This document shows positions 11,063 to 22,990 of a stretch of DNA of 64,000 nucleotides, piece by piece. Source of the DNA: Eutreptiella sp. 'Long Island Sound 2002' (lineage: Eukaryota; Euglenozoa; Euglenophyceae; Eutreptiales; Eutreptiaceae); the NCBI GenBank assembly GCA_964036045.1, contig OZ038381.1, positions 144,221,596 to 144,285,595 of the forward strand. The letters run 5' to 3'. A program made the translations under genes and the position numbers. How positions within the stretch are numbered: the first letter of the stretch is position 1; each line of letters opens with the position of its first letter. The notes under the pieces are model-generated. The model did not search any database, was not told where the DNA came from, and saw only the letters and a list, made by a program, of their open reading frames with translations.

Positions 11063-14000
11063 ACCCAACTCTGAGAATCCATAGGCAGACGTACAGTTTA
11101 CCTTCTTGGTTCAAATCATCTCTTTGCATATGGGTACGCCACGGGGAAGGGACAGCAGTCCCCAATACTGTATGGCATAAAAGACTCCAAGTCCAAAAGC
11201 TTGCATGACAAGAAAATTTTCAGCGTTGTTGCTGTATTTCACCGTGGTTCACCGATTTGACAAACGTAAAGACAAATCAAAACCAAGAGTTCCATATTTA
11301 CACCTATAGACCCCTCCTGGATTCTTTCAAATGCCTTTTTCAAAAGAAGCAACCAAGCATCCCGAATTGGCAATCTATACCCAAACCATCACATGCGAAC
11401 CACTTGTTGCGCTTATTGGGCTTTCATTCATTGCATTCTTCAATTGCATTTTTGGGCTTGAATTCATTGAAGAGAAGGGATGACAAATACAAGGGAAACA
11501 TAAAGCAAACTAGCAATGGGCAGTCCATTAACGATATTACGGTCGCGATTGTCAATAATCATCACCATTTGACTGTCACAGTGCACTGTCAAATGTGGAC
11601 TTTTTTGAACCTCGTGACAGGGATTTCTCTGCGTGCACGGAGCCGGGAAGGGTAAGGAGGGTATCAAATTCAAGGGTAGACAAGGGAGAACGTGTTTTGA
11701 CAGTCCAATGGCCAAAGGAAAAAAAGTCAAAAACCGAAAGGTCGCGATGCTTTTTGCTCCAAACTGCTGGGGTTTTGGAGGGAACAGAGGGCACTGTTGT
11801 GTTCAATGGAGGTGGGTGGACACATCGGTGTCTTAGAAACTCAAAATAATTTTTTCCGAAAAGGAGTATGCAGGCACCTCACCAGAAACTGAGTAGCTAA
11901 ATCCAAGCGAGCAAGACAACACCCTTCTTCTATCTGCGAAGATTAGCTGCACAACCTGCTTGTGTGCATCTGCAGAACGAGACAGCAAGCCCTTGGGCTC
12001 CACAGGCCCTGCCACGACCATCAGTGGGTCCAATATGCGGGACTTGCTGCATGGCACCTCCTGCAAGCAGTCATAATTTTGAGGTGCCTATGAATGAGGC
12101 GACGAGGATTGGATGATGACAAGAGGCGCGATTGAACCCCAGTGGATGGCATTTTTTGAGGGCGCATGCCATTTGGAGATGGCATTGCCTGGCTCAGGTC
12201 TTTGAGCAGTCTACGGACATGGCTACACAATCAGATGTGCACACCATTTGCGATGCATGTGCATGCACAATCTGCTGTTTTCCAGGATACTTTGATCCAC
12301 TGTTGTGGCAGTATGGGGCGTGGCTGGTCATGGACAAAACAAACCCAAACGAGGCATAAGCCCCCATCCCCCCCCCCCCACAGGGTGGTTTTATCCCCCA
12401 TTTTTTTTTGGATGATAGGGATAGCACCCCTCTTTCAGGGAAGAGAACCACCCAAAAGCCTCCCGCACACAAGCCAAAACCAGCATTCTTGCAAGACAAG
12501 AGGCACAAACAGCGAAATGCAAGATGATTGAGATCCAGCATGGAAACTGCCTTCTGTAGTGGCAAAGACGAGACCTTGGCATCCAGAAGCAGCACTAAAC
12601 CGAAGACGTGGAATCCACAATCATATTTGTTGCGTGGCGATATCAGAAACCATGGAAAGCTGCATTCCATTAGTACAATGATAGACAATAGGTGGATGTA
12701 GCTGGTGATTGGTGACAATCCCATGACTGAATAATTGACATGTTGCACCTCCCAATTCTCAAGATATCAGAAAATCTCTGGCAATATCTGGCCCCAATTG
12801 TGGGAAGCAGCTTCCTGTCAAGCTGTAGGCCATGCATACTGTGATAGGGGAGGAGGCAATCAAGAACTCAAGCAAATAATTTACATGATTAAACCACAGC
12901 AGTGCATTTTCTTCAATGCTGCATTTTTGTAGGGAGTGGCAATATATACCCCCAGGCAACCCCACGTCGATGAGCATTTGGGTGACAATGATCCTAGTGC
13001 CACCAACTAATACGCAAATGATGAGGTATTTGGCAGTCTAGAGATCAATTTGTTTTGTCAGTGTATTAGAAAAGCACACAGCAAATGCGTGGAACAGGAA
13101 AGGATTTGTTTCACGGCGCCTAATTTCACTCACGTAACATGGTTGGGGGGGGGGGGGTCAGACCATTCTTTGAAGGACATCATGCACAAGATGCGTAGTA
13201 TTTTTGCTTGGTTGCTGCCCATTTTTAAATGGCAAGGCAGGAAGGTCATTTGACATGCCATGAAACCATACCAGATAAATACGAGAAAGGAGCATAGACA
13301 TAAGGGCACATGAGCGACAGACACTCTAGGGAGGAAATATTTGGTTTTTCATTGAGTAGTTTTTTGAAATGACTGCATGAGATATTATTGTGGTTGTCAT
13401 AGCTGTGGATGCAATGGAAAGCCTTCACTTACTCTCTCCTCCTGATCTCATTGCAATATGGCTCATGCATGGCTCATTTGCATTCTCTTTATATATTCTT
13501 TTTACGCTATCTTCATCCTGCCAAAAGTAGCTACTCTATGGGAATGTAACAGCTTGATACAACAATTTTGGTAATAAAATCCTAGCTTGAAACACAACGC
13601 AAATGGCCGTTTCAACCACTAGAAGTTGAATTTTGATCTTGTAGATGTGGAGCCATAGCAATGCTTTCATTCCTTTGTTTGGTGGCCGCCGCAAGTGGGA
13701 AGGGGGCATCCCACTATAGGGGGCGCCTTAACAGCGCGAAGTGCAATTTTTGGGCGCCTGGCCGTACTAGAGACCTATACTTTGAGATCCTAGGGGCATC
13801 GTTGTTGCCCCTAGCAAGTTTTGATGCTTTTTCCATGTTGGGGATATTTCACACACTTCCACCCGTTTTCACACTTTTTTGCTCACCTCCACCACATCCA
13901 CTCTTTTCTATGTTGAGTTATCCCCGCCGAGAAGGCAAGGGTGAGGTGGCCAATTCTGATTTTGCCCCCTTTTGCTTGGGGATCCCCGAGAATGCGGGGG

Positions 14001-14393
14001 TAACGTAGCATTTCCGCCCTCTTTGGGGCCCCTTAGAAGGCAGGGGTGAGGCAGCCAATTCTGAGCACTTGTTTGCACGCATGTGGCATTGGGACATTGT
14101 AAGGAACATATGGAGGGGATCCGGTACCCAGTTGCATGAGTATGTACGTGTACTCTTGCATTTGCAGCAGCTTTTGATTCGAAGACAAGTATAGTACCCT
14201 CCATATGGTCCATGGGAACAAGTACCTGCACATGTATGGACCGCACCTACGCAAGAGGACAATGATGATGAGGATGTTGTAGGTGATGATGGGGATGTAT
14301 GTCCCATTTGTTGCACCAAGTCTAACCCTTAAAAGATGTCCATGTGTGACAAGTGTGAACCGCAATATTGTACGGATTGCATTGACACACACA
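11063..14393 (+). other. Long stretch with no recognised gene
   Basis: Mixed-composition DNA. A ~30-bp segment (AGAAGGC...GCCAATTCTGA) occurs twice, near 13929 and 14036. Homopolymer runs: C near 12369-12378, G at about 13143-13157. Open frames up to 184 codons (minus 12194-12748) show no domain. No RNA gene recognised. Confidence 0.35.
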
Positions 14394-14412
14394 CACACAC
14401 ACACACACACAT
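14394..14412 (+). repeat. (AC)n microsatellite
   Basis: Perfect AC dinucleotide run ending just 18 bp before the target duplication of the 14441-17514 insertion. Confidence 0.9.
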
Positions 14413-14440
14413 GTGATAATGTGACATTACTTTAATTTTG

Positions 14441-17400
14441 CCCGGAGGGTACCCAGCCCCTGCCGGCTACGAACAGCCGCCGTCCGGATGGACGTGTGTG
14501 CGCCCGGAGGGTACCCAGCCCTTGCCGGCTACGATAGCCGCCGTCCGGATGGACGAGTGAGCGCCCCGCAGCGGCACCCCACACAGCAACACAACACACC
14601 GAGCGGGCACACCGGTGAACAGGAGCCGGGAGGCCCAGGACGCCGCACACGCAACACAACACACCGAGCGGGCACGCCGGTGAACAGGAGCCGGGAGGCC
14701 CAGGACGCCGCACACGCAACACAACACACCGAGCGGGCACACCGGTGAACAGGAGCCGGGAGGCCCAGGACGCCGCACACGCAACACAACACACCACACC
14801 GAGCGGGCGCACCGGTGAACAGGAGCCGGGAGGCCCAGGACGCCGCACACGCAACACAACACACCGAGCGGGCGCACCGGTGAACAGGAGCCGGGAGGCC
14901 CAGGACACCGCACACGCAACACAACACACCGAGCGGGCACACCGGTGAACAGGAGCCGGGAGGCCCAGGACGCCGCACACGCAACACAACACACCGAGCG
15001 GGCACACCGGTGAACAGGAGCCGGGAGGCCCAGGACGCCGCACACGCAACACAACACACCACACCGAGCGGGCGCACCGGTGAACAGGAGCCGGGAGGCC
15101 CAGGACGCCGCACACGCAACACAACACACCGAGCGGGCGCACCGGTGAACAGGAGCCGGGAGGCCAAGGACGCCGCACACGCAACACAACACACCGAGCA
15201 GGCACACCGGTGAACAGGAGCCGGGAGGCCCAGGACGCCGCACACGCCACACAACACACCGAGCGGGCACACCGGTGAACAGGAGCCGGGAGGCCCAAGA
15301 CACCGCACACGCAACACAACACACCGAACGGGCACACCGGTGAACAGGAGCCGGGAGGCCCAGGACGCCGCACACGCAACACAACACGGCGAGCGGGCAC
15401 ACCGGTGGACAGGAGCCGGGAGGCCCAGGACGCCGCACACGCAACACAACACACCGAGCGGGCACACCGGTGAACAGGAGCCGGGAGGCCCCGGACGCCG
15501 CACACGCAACACAACACGGCGAGCGGGCACACCGGTGGACAGGAGCCGGGAGGCCCAGGACGCCGCACACGCAACACAACACACCGAGCGGGCACACCGG
15601 TGAACAGGAGCCGGGAGGCCAAGGACGCCGCACACGCAACACAACACACCACACCGAGCGGGCGCACCGGTGAACAGGAGCCGGGAGGCCCAGGACACCG
15701 CACACGCAACACAACACACCGAGCGGGCGCACCGGTGAACAGGAGCCGGGAGGCCCAGGACGCCGCACACGCAACACAACACACCGAGCAGGCACACCGG
15801 TGAACAGGAGCCGGGAGGCCCAGGACGCCGCACACGCAACACAACACACCGAGCGGGCACACCGGTGAACAGGAGCCGGGAGGCCCAGGACGCCGCACAC
15901 GCAACACAACACGGCGAGCGGGCACACCGGTGGACAGGAGCCGGGAGGCCCAGGACGCCGCACACGCAGCACAACACACCGAGCGGGCACAGCGGTGAAC
16001 AGGAGCCGGGAGGCCCAGGACGCCGCACACGCAACACAACACACTGAGCGGGCACACCGGTGAACAGGAGCCGGGAGGCCCAGGACACCGCACACGCAAC
16101 ACAACACACCGAGCGGGCACACCGGTGAACAGGAGCCGGGAGGCCCAGGACGCCGCACACGCAACACAACACACCGAGCGGGCACACCGGTGAACAGGAG
16201 CCGGGAGGCCCAGGACGCCGCACACGCAACACAACACGGCGAGCGGGCACACCGGTGGACAGGAGCCGGGAGGCCCAGGACGCCGCACACGCAGCACAAC
16301 ACACCGAGCGGGCACAGCGGTGAACAGGAGCCGGGAGGCCCAGGACGCCGCACACGCAACACAACACACTGAGCGGGCACACCGGTGAACAGGAGCCGGG
16401 AGGCCCAGGACACCGCACACGCAACACAACACACCGAGCGGGCACACCGGTGAACAGGAGCCGGGAGGCCCAGGACGCCGCACACGCAACACAACACACC
16501 GAGCGGGCACACCGGTGAACAGGAGCCGGGAGGCCCAGGACGCCGCACACGCAACACAACACACCGAGCGGGCGCACCGGTGAACAGGAGCCGGGAGGCC
16601 CAGGACGCCGCACACGCAACACAACACACCGAGCGGGCACAACGGTGAACAGGAGCCGGGAGGCCCAGGACGCCGCACACGCCACACAACACACCGAGCG
16701 GGCGCACCGGTGAACAGGAGCCGGGAGGCCCAGGACGCCGCACACGCAACACAACACACCGAGCGGGCGCACCGGTGAACAGGAGCCGGGAGGCCCAGGA
16801 CGCCGCACACGCAACACACCACACCGAGCGGGCACACCGGTGAACAGGAGCCGGGAGGCCCAGGACGCCGCACACGCAACACAACACACCGAGCAGGCAC
16901 ACCGGTGAACAGGAGCCGGGAGGCCCAGGACGCCGCACACACGTAGGGCGGCCGGGGGACAGGAAAGAACCAACACCCCATGGGTCGGACACACTGGGGC
17001 GACCCAGCCGACCCACCGGGCCAGTGGCAGGAGCGGTACTCCAAGGCTGCTGGTCCGAGCCCGGCCAGGCTGCATCGGGGACCATGGCAAACGTCACCCG
17101 GAGCCATGGATGCAACCGGTGACAGGCGAGCCGGTACACAGTCCAGGAGGGGGTCGCCTGCCAAGCGGAGCGGCCCCGCAACTCAAGCCACAAGGGTGAG
17201 GCGGTCGTACCGTAGACAAGCGGGAGCAAGACCCCTTGTGGTGAGAGATACTCCACACGGCTGGGCAGCCCCCAGAGCTGCCGCCCGAAGGAGGGGGCAT
17301 GTGGCCCTACTCATGGACACATGTGGGGACACCCTCCCACCTGGGACACATGGACCGGGTGGCCGCGACAATGCCTTCCCAAGCACATGCGGGAGCGGCT

Positions 17401-17514
17401 CAAGAGGCACCTAACATAGGGCAGTGGGAGGGACAGGACGTCCCCTTGGTAAGACCTTCTTCCTGCACCGTCAAAGGAGGCATCCCGAGCTCCCGAAGAT
17501 ACCTACCTACCTAC
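14441..17514 (+). mobile_element. (CCTA)n-tailed non-LTR-type insertion carrying a minisatellite
   Basis: The direct repeat CTTTAATTTTG at 14430-14440 and 17515-17525 is an 11-bp target duplication. The right end is (CCTA)n (17502-17514) immediately before the second copy. A simple-repeat 3' tail plus a target duplication of variable length is the mark of target-primed reverse transcription by a LINE-type enzyme (family knowledge). The left end has two 62-bp repeats starting CCCGGAGGG at 14441 and 14503. Then comes the 65-bp array, then a ~570-bp unique 3' region sharing CCGCCCGAAGGAG (17281) and AACGTCACCCGGAGC (about 17088) with another (CCTA)n-tailed element at about 39740-40213. No RT or endonuclease was found, so it is non-autonomous or internally deleted. 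Confidence 0.75.
14576..16940 (+). repeat. 65-bp minisatellite, 36 copies
   Basis: Unit of 65 bp (AACAGGAGCCGGGAGGCCC core). I counted 36 occurrences of the CGGTG(A/G)AC step between about 14608 and 16902. Several units are 70 bp through an extra CACAC. A 325-bp (five-unit) block around 15865-16180 is repeated at about 16190-16505, so the array grew by block duplication. Because 65 is not a multiple of 3 and the minus strand of the unit has no stop in any frame, all three minus frames stay open for 853-929 codons. I treat these as artefacts of the repeat. Confidence 0.95.
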
Positions 17515-17525
17515 CTTTAATTTTG

Positions 17526-19230
17526 CAAATGTGTCATGTTTTGCGCACAAGTTGCATTTTCTGAATTTGACAATGGAACAAAAACACGGCTGTGTGTTGC
17601 GGAGGGTGGCGACAAATGCGCTGTTCATGACTTTTCCACTTGTGCATGATGGGTGTTATGTACGAGGAAGGTAGTTTGCAACTTTATTGAGTTGAGACAG
17701 TTTGGGTCACCTAATTCTAAGGACGTTTGCAAGGGGTGTGCTCGGGGGTTCTTCGAGGGGAACCTAGTCTAAAAGTAGCGCGCAGTGAGCGTGCAGTGCA
17801 AGGATCCTGCATAGATTCTCCTCGCCGGCTTGCACCCATCCTCTTCTCACGGATTGTTCTGTGCCCCCTTCCTACCCCAACCATACCCCACACCTTGCAC
17901 GGATTGTCCGATCCATGGTTCATGCTTTCGACAAAGTATTACGTCTTGTTTGATCCACGACCCGCTTCCCCTCCACCCACAGACCACAACCTGACTCGGC
18001 ACAAATTGTGCCATTGGTGTGCAAATTGTGTACTCCACCCCTCTTACGTTCTCCTAGATATCACGGGTTGCCCGCTCCGCAATCCCAATGTACCGCTACC
18101 TACACTCCATAGTTTGCAAGAATTGTTCGATCCGCCTTTCATGTTTTCTCCGACGCGTCATGGATTGTCCGATCCGCCTTTCATGTTTTCTCCGACCCGT
18201 CATGGATCCGCAGCCCCCTTCTACCCTTTTCCACACCCCATAGGTTGCGCGGATTGTCGGCTCCACCTCTCGTTTCCCCTTACTTTTCACAGATGGTTCG
18301 AGCTGTAACCAGTCCCCCCCTCCACTCCTACACATATTCCATACCCGGCGCGGATTGTCCGATCCGCATGAAGATCATCCCATCTACTGCTCTTGTGTTC
18401 TTCCACTTTTCGTGAAATGTCCTATCTGCTAGGTTTGTTCCGGTTTGATGTGGTGGGTGTGATGTCTTCCTCGTGCTTTGAGCATGGCTTCAAGTCTGGT
18501 CCTTTGCTTGTGTGCTTGGAAGACATAGAAGCTAAAATACACAAACAGATAATAAGCAAACAACACGAGCGTGCCACAGTCTAGGGCACTTCACGCCGGA
18601 AACGACAAACCACAAGCCACAAAGCATTCGCAAAGAAAGCAAAAAGAAAAGGAAAAAACAAATGAAATGGAGCGAAGCCACGCCAACCACAAATGTAGAG
18701 ACATTGCACCCAGGTCGAGAAGCAACAACCTCTTTTCTACCTCTTTTTACCTTGCCTCTTTCTTTCATTTTTCGGTTGCCGCATCGTTTTGTCGCTTGTT
18801 GCTCTATTGTTTTTTTGGGTTTCCGCCGCTTGTTCCCGACATTCTGCACCCATGTAAAGCACACAATACTCAAAACTAACGAATGTTTCAAAGTGTTGCC
18901 TGGCACGTCCCGTCCGAAATCACCTCGCAGAGAGGTTATTCGATCATGCGAATGTGCCGGCGTCGTTTACCCCACCCTTTTGGTGGTCATTTCCATATCA
19001 TACCCCAAGGCATGATATTTGATGTCCAACCCCTTGTAAAGTCATCATTTTGTCCAATAAGACAATCCCCGAATGGATTTTTTGGTTTTGAGGCCTCTAT
19101 CCCCTGAAACTAGATTTCCCTTTTGGGGGGGGCAGCCGGGGGGGGGGGGGGGCAAGGTTTGTGCTGAAAAGCTCCGAAAGGTTTGAACAAGGGTCAGATT
19201 GGGCAAAGCTAACAGGTCGGCGTGCACCGC
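17526..19230 (+). other. Non-coding stretch around the GGATTGTCCGATCC repeats
   Basis: Apart from the degenerate repeat at 17849-18367, there is an A-rich segment near 18640-18670 and G runs at about 19124-19153. No recognisable coding sequence. Confidence 0.35.
17849..18367 (+). repeat. Degenerate repeat with hairpin core GGATTGTCCGATCC
   Basis: Exact GGATTGTCCGATCC at about 17901, 18162 and 18352, with diverged copies near 17849, 18120 and 18251. The best copy has arms GCGGAT (18350-18355) and ATCCGC (18362-18367). Several copies are followed by CTTTCATGTTTTCTCCGAC. Spacing is irregular. Confidence 0.65.
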
Positions 19231-19237
19231 TGGCAGC

Positions 19238-19315
19238 TGGCAAACCGGGTTTAGAACCGCCGACCTATACGTTTGCGGTCGGCTGCATTACCATTCCACC
19301 GCTACTTGTTCGGTC
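19238..19315 (-). other. tRNA-like fragment (probable SINE head), minus strand
   Basis: Read on the minus strand it has TGGAATGGTAATGCAGCC (box A position), a CCGACC...GGTCGG stem and then GCGGTTCTAAACCC (box B position). The T-stem does not pair fully and the anticodon loop is too long, so this is not a functional tRNA gene. Probably a decayed tRNA-derived element. Confidence 0.35.
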
Positions 19316-19319
19316 GGCG

Positions 19320-20319
19320 GTAATTGTCCCCACACCTGAAGCCAGGTGTGCCACTGAAAAAAAAACCAAAGTGTGTGCTTCTGTCTTCTTGCTTGCTTGG
19401 CCGACTAATTGTGTGATTGACTGCTTGCCTGACTAACCAATTGATTGGTTTCACGGGCAGCCTGTCTTCGAGGTGCACTTCCGAAGGCAATATAATTTAC
19501 AGTCAACTTGCCGCGGTACCGGGATTATCCCGTTCGAAAACGCTTCCCATGTCATTCCATTCCAGGAATTTGCGAAAGCCAGGCTCCCGAAATTGGTCGA
19601 AAGACATGCTTCTTATTTCCTAAGCAGCACTTCTGATGATCGGTCGCAATCAACTTGACAACACTTCACCGGTATGGGTAATGGCTTGGATTTCCAATGA
19701 GGTGCGGGACCAAAATTTCTTCCCCTATCCCATGGGTATCCCATGGGTCTTCATATGTAAAAAAAAAAGGTCACAATCCAATCAACTATATTGTCCCTCA
19801 AATCATGCTGAATGTGGAGAAGCATCTGTATGCCATCCACCTCTCCTTATGGTTGGTTCGGTGCGCTCCTATACGTGTCCGCTCATCACGGTCTGTCTCA
19901 CATTGATGGAATTGCAAGAGCATGATCTTGTAGTTTGGATTGCTGTCGGTTTGCAACCACTAGTGGTTTACTAGCTTGCCTTTTGTTGTGCTGAATGTCT
20001 TGTTTTCTTTTTTTGAACATATACCAGTTCGAAAGTTCCTAAGTACGAAAGTTCTGGGTCCGGGGTCCACCCCATGCTACTGACTTTGGAAGATTTGTTT
20101 TGTTTTGACGGTGCTTATTGCATTTCTAAATTGCTGCACATTTGAACACACATGTAGCCTAGCTGCTGCTGCATAGCGCACTCCTTTGTTGGTGTTTTAT
20201 TGTGCCCGTTGTGGGTTGTCCATGTACCAGCGGTGGTTACACTTTTACTTGCCTGCTCCATGTGCCTGGAAGGCAGTGAATCGAACACCCAATACAATTT
20301 GCAATCAGACGTACTGGTT
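19320..20319 (+). other. Intergenic stretch, nothing recognised
   Basis: Short frames only (112 codons at 19636-19974 at most), without any family signature. No repeats apart from the run-in to the 93-bp array near 20250. Confidence 0.35.
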
Positions 20320-20740
20320 TGTTTGGTCTTGGAAGGCCAAGATAGCACGATTTGAATGCCTGGGATGCACTGGAATCCACGGCGTAATGGCCTTCGTCAT
20401 TGGAGTGCCAAGATAGCAGTGTTTGACTGCCTAAAGACCATGGCATTTTGGGGCCTAGTAAATTTGCAATTGAAAGTACAAGTTTCTATGTCTCTCTAAG
20501 GCTAAGATAGCACTGTGTGATTGCCTAAGAAGCACTAGAACCCTCGCCCTAATGAATTTGAATTGGAAAGTACGGGTTTGTATGGCTTTGGCGGGCCCGG
20601 ACAGCATGGTTGGAATGCACGGGAAGCAATGGAGCCGATTGCTCATTGAATTTGCCATTGAACTTCAGGTCTCTTTGTCGTGGGAGGGACAAGATAGTAG
20701 TGTGTGACTGTCTGCAAAGCACTTGAATGCAGGGCTCAAT
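20320..20740 (+). repeat. ~93-bp degenerate tandem array, block 1
   Basis: The motif AAGATAGCA(C/G)TGT...GATTGCCT...AAGCACT recurs with starts near 20340, 20414, 20508, 20601 and 20693, a spacing of about 92-94 bp in the middle copies. TTGCAATTGAAAGTAC is a second shared block. Copies are strongly diverged. Confidence 0.65.
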
Positions 20741-21164
20741 GTATATAGAAAGTGTGGAAATGTGCACAGTGTCACACACACATACGGGTGTCTGTGCGCA
20801 CCGCATCCAGGGCATGGTTACACGCACATCTATCATTGTTGTCATGCGTGTTGATGCACACGTTACATGTAGAGCTAACAGTACTTGTCAGTCTATCACA
20901 TACCGGCTTTGTCTTCAGTCTGAAGGTGTGCCTCCTGCTACGCGACATACTCTGTGGCATCGTCCTGAGAAAACGGTGTCCTCTCTCTTTGAATCGCAAC
21001 TTCAATAGGGTGTAGATTCCATGCTTCTAGCATTTCAAAATAGTACTGTCTTGGGCTTCTGAGCGTAGAGAAACCCGTACTTTCAATTGTATATTCATTG
21101 GGCGGTGTGTTCGTTTTTTCCCTTCAATAAGCATAGTTTGGAAGCGGCAAAGGTTTTGTGTCAC

Positions 21165-21310
21165 TCGAGTGCCTACATAGCACTGTTTGATTGCCTGGGA
21201 AGCACTAGAGTCCTCACCATAGTGACTTTGCAATTGAAGGTGCGGATTTGGGTGCCTTTGTAGGGCCGAGGTAGCAGTGTTCAAATGCCTAGGCAGCACT
21301 CAAATCCCCA
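21165..21310 (+). repeat. ~93-bp degenerate tandem array, block 2
   Basis: Two more units of the 20320-20740 family (starts near 21172 and 21268). The ~420 bp between the blocks does not follow the period, except for a stretch near 21070-21085 that resembles the unit in inverted orientation. Confidence 0.6.
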
Positions 21311-22142
21311 GAATACTTCGCAATGTGGCCAAAAATTGTTGCCCAAACGCCTTGGATTGGAGAGCACCCGCCAAGGTTTGCGAGGATCAGCCCCGGTTTT
21401 CAAGGTGGGTGGCTAGTGGCCCCCGACAGAACGACGCAGAAATGAATGATGTATAGCGAGGCAAGCGCAACGGCGATACAGCCCGATGAAAGAGGGGGTG
21501 ATCGGCGCAGTCACCTGGGTCTACGCCGGCCCGGTGCGGCCGCGGCCTCAGAGTGTCGCCCACCCTGCCGTGAGCCCGGGTCACACGACTTTAGCAATGA
21601 ACTTGGAGAGACTCGCCACAGTGCAAGTAAGCAACGATGGAATTTTGCAGGCAAGCAAGGACATCACTTACGGACGGAGGAGGAGACAGCGAAACTGACA
21701 TGGTGCACGAGGTGACGCGGCTGGCGGGCAAAGGACAGTGAGGAAGGCGGAGCAAGGCAAACAACAATTAGCAGCAGTGGTGGCCTCCCTAGGAGACACC
21801 CCGAGAGAGCCATCACCTATGGTTTTATGCGCCACAAAAAAAAACGGAAAAAAATGAAATACAAAAAAATTTAAAAATTTTTTTTGGAAAAAACCAGTTT
21901 GTTGAAAAATAATTTTGACCTAAAAGCCAAAAAAACCCAAAATGTGTCATTGTTGCCAACCTAAGTCACATGAAATGAAATTCTTCTGCTCTACTGCCGA
22001 GCATATCAAGAAATATGAACGTTTTTCAAAACGTCATCAGAAACGTTTAACATTGTTTCGTGCAAAGATTGACCCACAACACTTTGAAAATCAACGTAGC
22101 CATTTCCTCCTTATCCCAGATCAATGCTACAGAAATAGCATT
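21311..22142 (+). other. Non-coding stretch, A/T-rich at its right end
   Basis: GC-rich 21380-21780, then A/T homopolymer runs at about 21835-21945. No domain-bearing frame. Confidence 0.35.
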
Positions 22143-22990
22143 CTTTAAACTCTGAGTCTCCCAGGTGCCCACAACCCAGCAAAGTCACACACCTGGACGT
22201 TTTTGGTGTAAAAGAAGTAGAAAAAGTGCCTTTCTGTGCTTCAGAGTTGCAAGTGCAACAACTGTTTGAGACCTGGGAGCCTCAGCACTTTTGTAAGGTG
22301 GCTGCGTATAATAAAAGACTGTGCATTCTTTAAACTCTGAGTCCCCCAGGTGCCCACAACCCAGCAAGGTCACACACCTGGACCTTTTTGCTGTGAAAAA
22401 GTAGAAAAAGTGCCTTTTTTTGCTTCAGAGTGGCAAGTACAACAACTTCCTGAGACCTGGGAGCCTTAGCACTTTTGTAAGGTGCCTACCTACAATAAAT
22501 GACTGTGCATTCTTTAAACTCTGAGTCTCCCAGGTGCCCACAACCCAGCAAAGTCACACACCTGGACCTTTTTGGTGTGAAAAAGTAGAAAAAGTGCCTT
22601 TTTTTGCTTCAGAGTTGGGAGTGCAACAATTCTTTGAGACCTGGGAGCCTCAGCACTTTTGTAAGGTGGCTCCGTACAATAAAAGACTGTGCATTCTTTA
22701 AACTCTGAGTCTCCCAGGTGCCCACAACCCAGCAAACTCACACACCTGGACCTTTTTGGTGTAAAAAAGTAGAAAAAGTGCCTTTTCCTACTCCAGAGAT
22801 GCAAGTGCACCACGTTTTTGTGCCCTGGGAGCCTCAGACCTTTTGTAAAACAACTCCATGCAGCAAATTTCAGTGCATTCTAACAGCCTCGAGCCTCCCA
22901 GGAGGTTACAACCCTCGACATCACACAGGATGACCTTTTCGGCGTGGTTTTTGGCCCAACCTCCACCTTTTTATACCCAGGGGGTCCAGA
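22143..22990 (+). repeat. 184-bp tandem repeat, 4 good copies plus a diverged fifth
   Basis: The unit start CTTTAAACTCTGAGTC falls at 22143, 22328, 22512 and 22696, and a diverged copy begins at about 22880 (spacing 185, 184, 184, 184). Each unit holds CCCAGGTGCCCACAACCCAG and ends with GACTGTGCATT. The minus-strand frames across it are repeat shadows. Confidence 0.85.

Noticed and set aside
14432-17256. Three minus-strand ORFs of 910, 929 and 853 codons as genes
   Set aside because: They are open only because the 65-bp repeat has no antisense stop; each is a 65-residue repeat rich in Cys/Pro/Arg with no flanking coding signal.
14394-17514. CRISPR array or telomere repeat
   Set aside because: The 65-bp repeat has no variable spacers, and (CCTA)n does not match known plant-type telomere repeats; it is a retroelement tail.
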